Below are positions 21,640 to 23,354 of a DNA stretch of 23,354 bases, one piece after another (positions within the stretch are counted from its first letter, which is position 1; each line of letters begins with the position of its first letter). A model generated the notes under the pieces. That model saw only the letters and a list, made by a program, of their open reading frames with translations, ran no database searches and had not been told where the DNA came from. Location of the stretch: contig CAPAOL010000046.1 in the NCBI GenBank assembly GCA_948579315.1, positions 1 through 23,354 on the forward strand. The letters are read 5' to 3'. The stretch is from an uncultured Phocaeicola sp. (GTDB lineage Bacteria; Bacteroidota; Bacteroidia; Bacteroidales; Bacteroidaceae). The position numbers were made by a program, and so were the translations under genes.

Positions 21640-22824
21640 ATGGGATTATTACAAGATAAGTTAGCTAAGTACGACCTGCCACAAAAGTTTATGGCACAGG
21701 GCGTTTACCCATATTTCCGTGAGATAGAAGGAAAGCAGGGTACAGAGGTAGAAATGGGCGGACACGAAGTGTTGATGTTCGGTTCCAACGCATACACTGG
21801 CCTTACGGGAGATGAAAGAGTGATTGAAGCTGGTATCAACGCCATGCATAAATATGGTTCCGGTTGCGCAGGCTCGCGCTTCTTGAATGGTACGCTTGAC
21901 CTGCACGTTCAGTTGGAGAAAGAACTGGCTGCCTTTGTTGGCAAAGATGAAGCGCTCTGCTTCTCAACCGGTTTTACGGTGAATTCCGGAGTTATTCCTG
22001 CTTTGACAGACCGCAATGATTATATCATTTGCGATGACCGCGACCACGCATCTATCGTAGATGGCCGTCGCCTCTCCTTCTCCCAACAATTAAAATATAA
22101 GCATAACGATATGGCGGATCTGGAAAAGCAACTTCAAAAGTGCAATCCGGATTCTGTGAAACTAATCATAGTGGACGGTGTGTTCTCTATGGAAGGCGAC
22201 TTGGCAAACTTGCCTGAAATCGTACGCTTGAAACACAAATATAATGCTACCATCATGGTAGACGAAGCTCACGGCTTGGGTGTATTCGGTAAACAAGGAC
22301 GTGGCGTCTGCGACCATTTCGGTCTGACTCACGAAGTTGATTTGATCATGGGTACTTTCAGCAAGTCACTGGCTTCTATCGGCGGATTTATCGCTGCTGA
22401 TTCTTCTATCATCAACTGGCTACGTCACAACGCACGTACTTATATTTTCAGTGCATCCAACACTCCGGCTGCTACTGCATCTGCTCTCGAAGCTCTCCAC
22501 ATCATCCAAAATGAGCCAGAAAGACTTGAAGCATTGTGGGAAGCTACCAACTATGCATTGAAACGTTTCCGTGAAGCTGGCTTTGAAATTGGTGCAACAG
22601 AATCACCTATCATTCCTCTTTACGTACGTGACACAGAAAAAACGTTTATGGTTACCAAATTAGCTTTTGACGAGGGGGTATTCATTAATCCGGTTATTCC
22701 TCCTGCATGTGCACCGCAAGACACTTTGGTACGTGTGGCATTAATGGCTACTCATACAAAAGATCAAATAGACCGTGCTGTAGAAAAGCTAGTTAAGGCA
22801 TTTAAAACACTGGATCTTTTATAA
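21640..22824 (+). CDS. spt: Serine palmitoyltransferase (alpha-oxoamine synthase family)
   Basis: PLP-dependent enzyme that condenses L-serine with a long-chain acyl-CoA to 3-keto-sphinganine, the first step of sphingolipid synthesis in Bacteroides. The 394 residues show DHASIVDG (H136 stacks on PLP), DEAHGLGVFG (D208, H211) and the Schiff-base lysine K242 in GTFSKSLASIGGF. KBL and BioF are close relatives; assignment to SPT rests on overall similarity to Bacteroides SPT and on genus context. It is monocistronic, with its own promoter and terminator, divergent from a lipid-kinase gene. Confidence 0.88.
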   Translation: MGLLQDKLAKYDLPQKFMAQGVYPYFREIEGKQGTEVEMGGHEVLMFGSNAYTGLTGDERVIEAGINAMHKYGSGCAGSRFLNGTLDLHVQLEKELAAFVGKDEALCFSTGFTVNSGVIPALTDRNDYIICDDRDHASIVDGRRLSFSQQLKYKHNDMADLEKQLQKCNPDSVKLIIVDGVFSMEGDLANLPEIVRLKHKYNATIMVDEAHGLGVFGKQGRGVCDHFGLTHEVDLIMGTFSKSLASIGGFIAADSSIINWLRHNARTYIFSASNTPAATASALEALHIIQNEPERLEALWEATNYALKRFREAGFEIGATESPIIPLYVRDTEKTFMVTKLAFDEGVFINPVIPPACAPQDTLVRVALMATHTKDQIDRAVEKLVKAFKTLDLL

Positions 22825-22863
22825 TCTACGAGAAATAAATCACTCATATCAAGTGAATAAAAT

Positions 22864-22901
22864 AAAGTCTGGCACATTGATTTGTGTCAGACTTTTATTT
22901 T
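22864..22901 (+). terminator. Intrinsic terminator of spt
   Basis: AAAGTCTGGCAC (22864-22875) pairs with GTGTCAGACTTT (22884-22895), 12 bp with one G-U pair, followed by TTATTTTA. It begins 40 bp after the spt stop codon. Confidence 0.8.
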
Positions 22902-23227
22902 ATCCCTCCAAAAATAGGAAATCAAACTATAGACGGAGCCTCTGTTTTTTCTTCTTTTTCTTCTTTTTCTTCTATCCGAAATCCGACTACTCCTCACATA
23001 CTTCAACCTATTCTAATTTTTATATTTGATGTTCCATTTTGTTTTATATGTCCTCCTGTTTGGAAAACAATCGCTTTAAATGTCGCCAATCCGAAAGGCC
23101 CAGTTGTAATTCTTGGGAATTTGATTCTAGGCAATCACATTCCTAAAATTTAATTCATTCTATACTGTAATGAATGAGATTTTGTTTTCAATAACTGATT
23201 TGCATTAATATAACATGAACTTTTGAT
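22902..23227. other. Intergenic stretch with a TTCTTTTTC microsatellite
   Basis: A (TTCTTTTTC)-type repeat of about three 9-nt units lies at 22946-22972. A GTG-initiated frame of 89 codons (22884-23153) crosses it, but its start codon lies inside the spt terminator and its product, with SSF repeats, matches nothing I know, so I do not call it a gene. ATTCATT / AATGAAT (23153-23159, 23169-23175) is a weak hairpin. Confidence 0.4.
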
Positions 23228-23345
23228 TTATAAGTTCCACCTGTTTCACCTTATAACTGAAACATCGATGAATAAGGAGATAGCGGGTGAAAGCGTAGGA
23301 AAAAACAGGTGAAGTCTTCCATTATCGCTTTCACCTTTTGAATTT
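23228..23345. repeat. Cluster of inverted repeats with TTTCACC / GGTGAAA motifs
   Basis: Four copies of TTTCACC or GGTGAA(A) occur at about 23244, 23286, 23308 and 23339. They form nested inverted repeats: GGTGAAAGCG (23286-23295) with CGCTTTCACC (23336-23345); CACCTGTT (23238-23245) with AACAGGTG (23304-23311); TTATAAG (23228-23234) with CTTATAA (23250-23256). The structure runs to the window edge, so its gene context is not visible. Confidence 0.5.
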
Positions 23346-23354
23346 ATTTATACC

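Noticed and set aside
22884..23153. 89-codon GTG-initiated frame after spt
   Set aside because: The start codon is in the 3' arm of the spt terminator, the frame crosses a microsatellite, and the product matches nothing known to me.

Overview
The window looks like chromosomal DNA of a gut Bacteroides (B. thetaiotaomicron / ovatus type). Three things point there. The genome is AT-leaning and most intergenic starts carry the Bacteroidetes -7 box TAnnTTTG with little or no Shine-Dalgarno. A bacterial serine palmitoyltransferase, the sphingolipid hallmark of Bacteroides, sits beside a lipid-kinase gene. Several protein families are typical of the genus (AAA-ATPase-like/DUF1703, 258-aa AMP nucleosidase, 364-aa Nif3-like protein).

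Layout. 1-945 is AT-rich and gene-free, ending in terminator hairpins. 946-2766 (-) is amn-holA, divergent from a lone HsdR N-terminal nuclease-fold gene (2830-3279, +). After a twin hairpin comes nif3-like / zinc-ribbon coiled-coil (3566-5496, -), divergent from a small lipoprotein gene (5605-6018, +). The convergent gap 6019-6335 holds a 22-nt tandem palindromic array. Next are a FetAB-type ABC exporter with a coupled small gene (6336-8062, -) and a divergent WYL regulator with a small membrane protein (8228-9538, +).

9539-11660 is a distinctly AT-rich accessory stretch. It has a promoter followed by a highly structured, probably non-coding segment (9604-9858), three small membrane or zinc-ribbon genes and a divergent uracil-DNA-glycosylase-superfamily gene. 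An AAA-ATPase/PD-(D/E)XK gene (11754-13304, -) follows. Then comes a polyamine cluster on +: DUF2148 ferredoxin-domain protein, agmatine deiminase and N-carbamoylputrescine amidase, which together would convert agmatine to putrescine. Downstream are a 100-bp MITE-like hairpin, further hairpins and an intact DDE transposase (16526-17884).

The right part holds aspS with a translationally coupled gtrA (-), a diacylglycerol/sphingosine-kinase-like gene (-) divergent from spt (+), and a repeat-rich non-coding right edge. No CRISPR array, rRNA or tRNA was seen. The least explained items are the 22-nt array, the structured RNA candidate, the MITE-like hairpin and the quadruple 10-mer twin hairpin.
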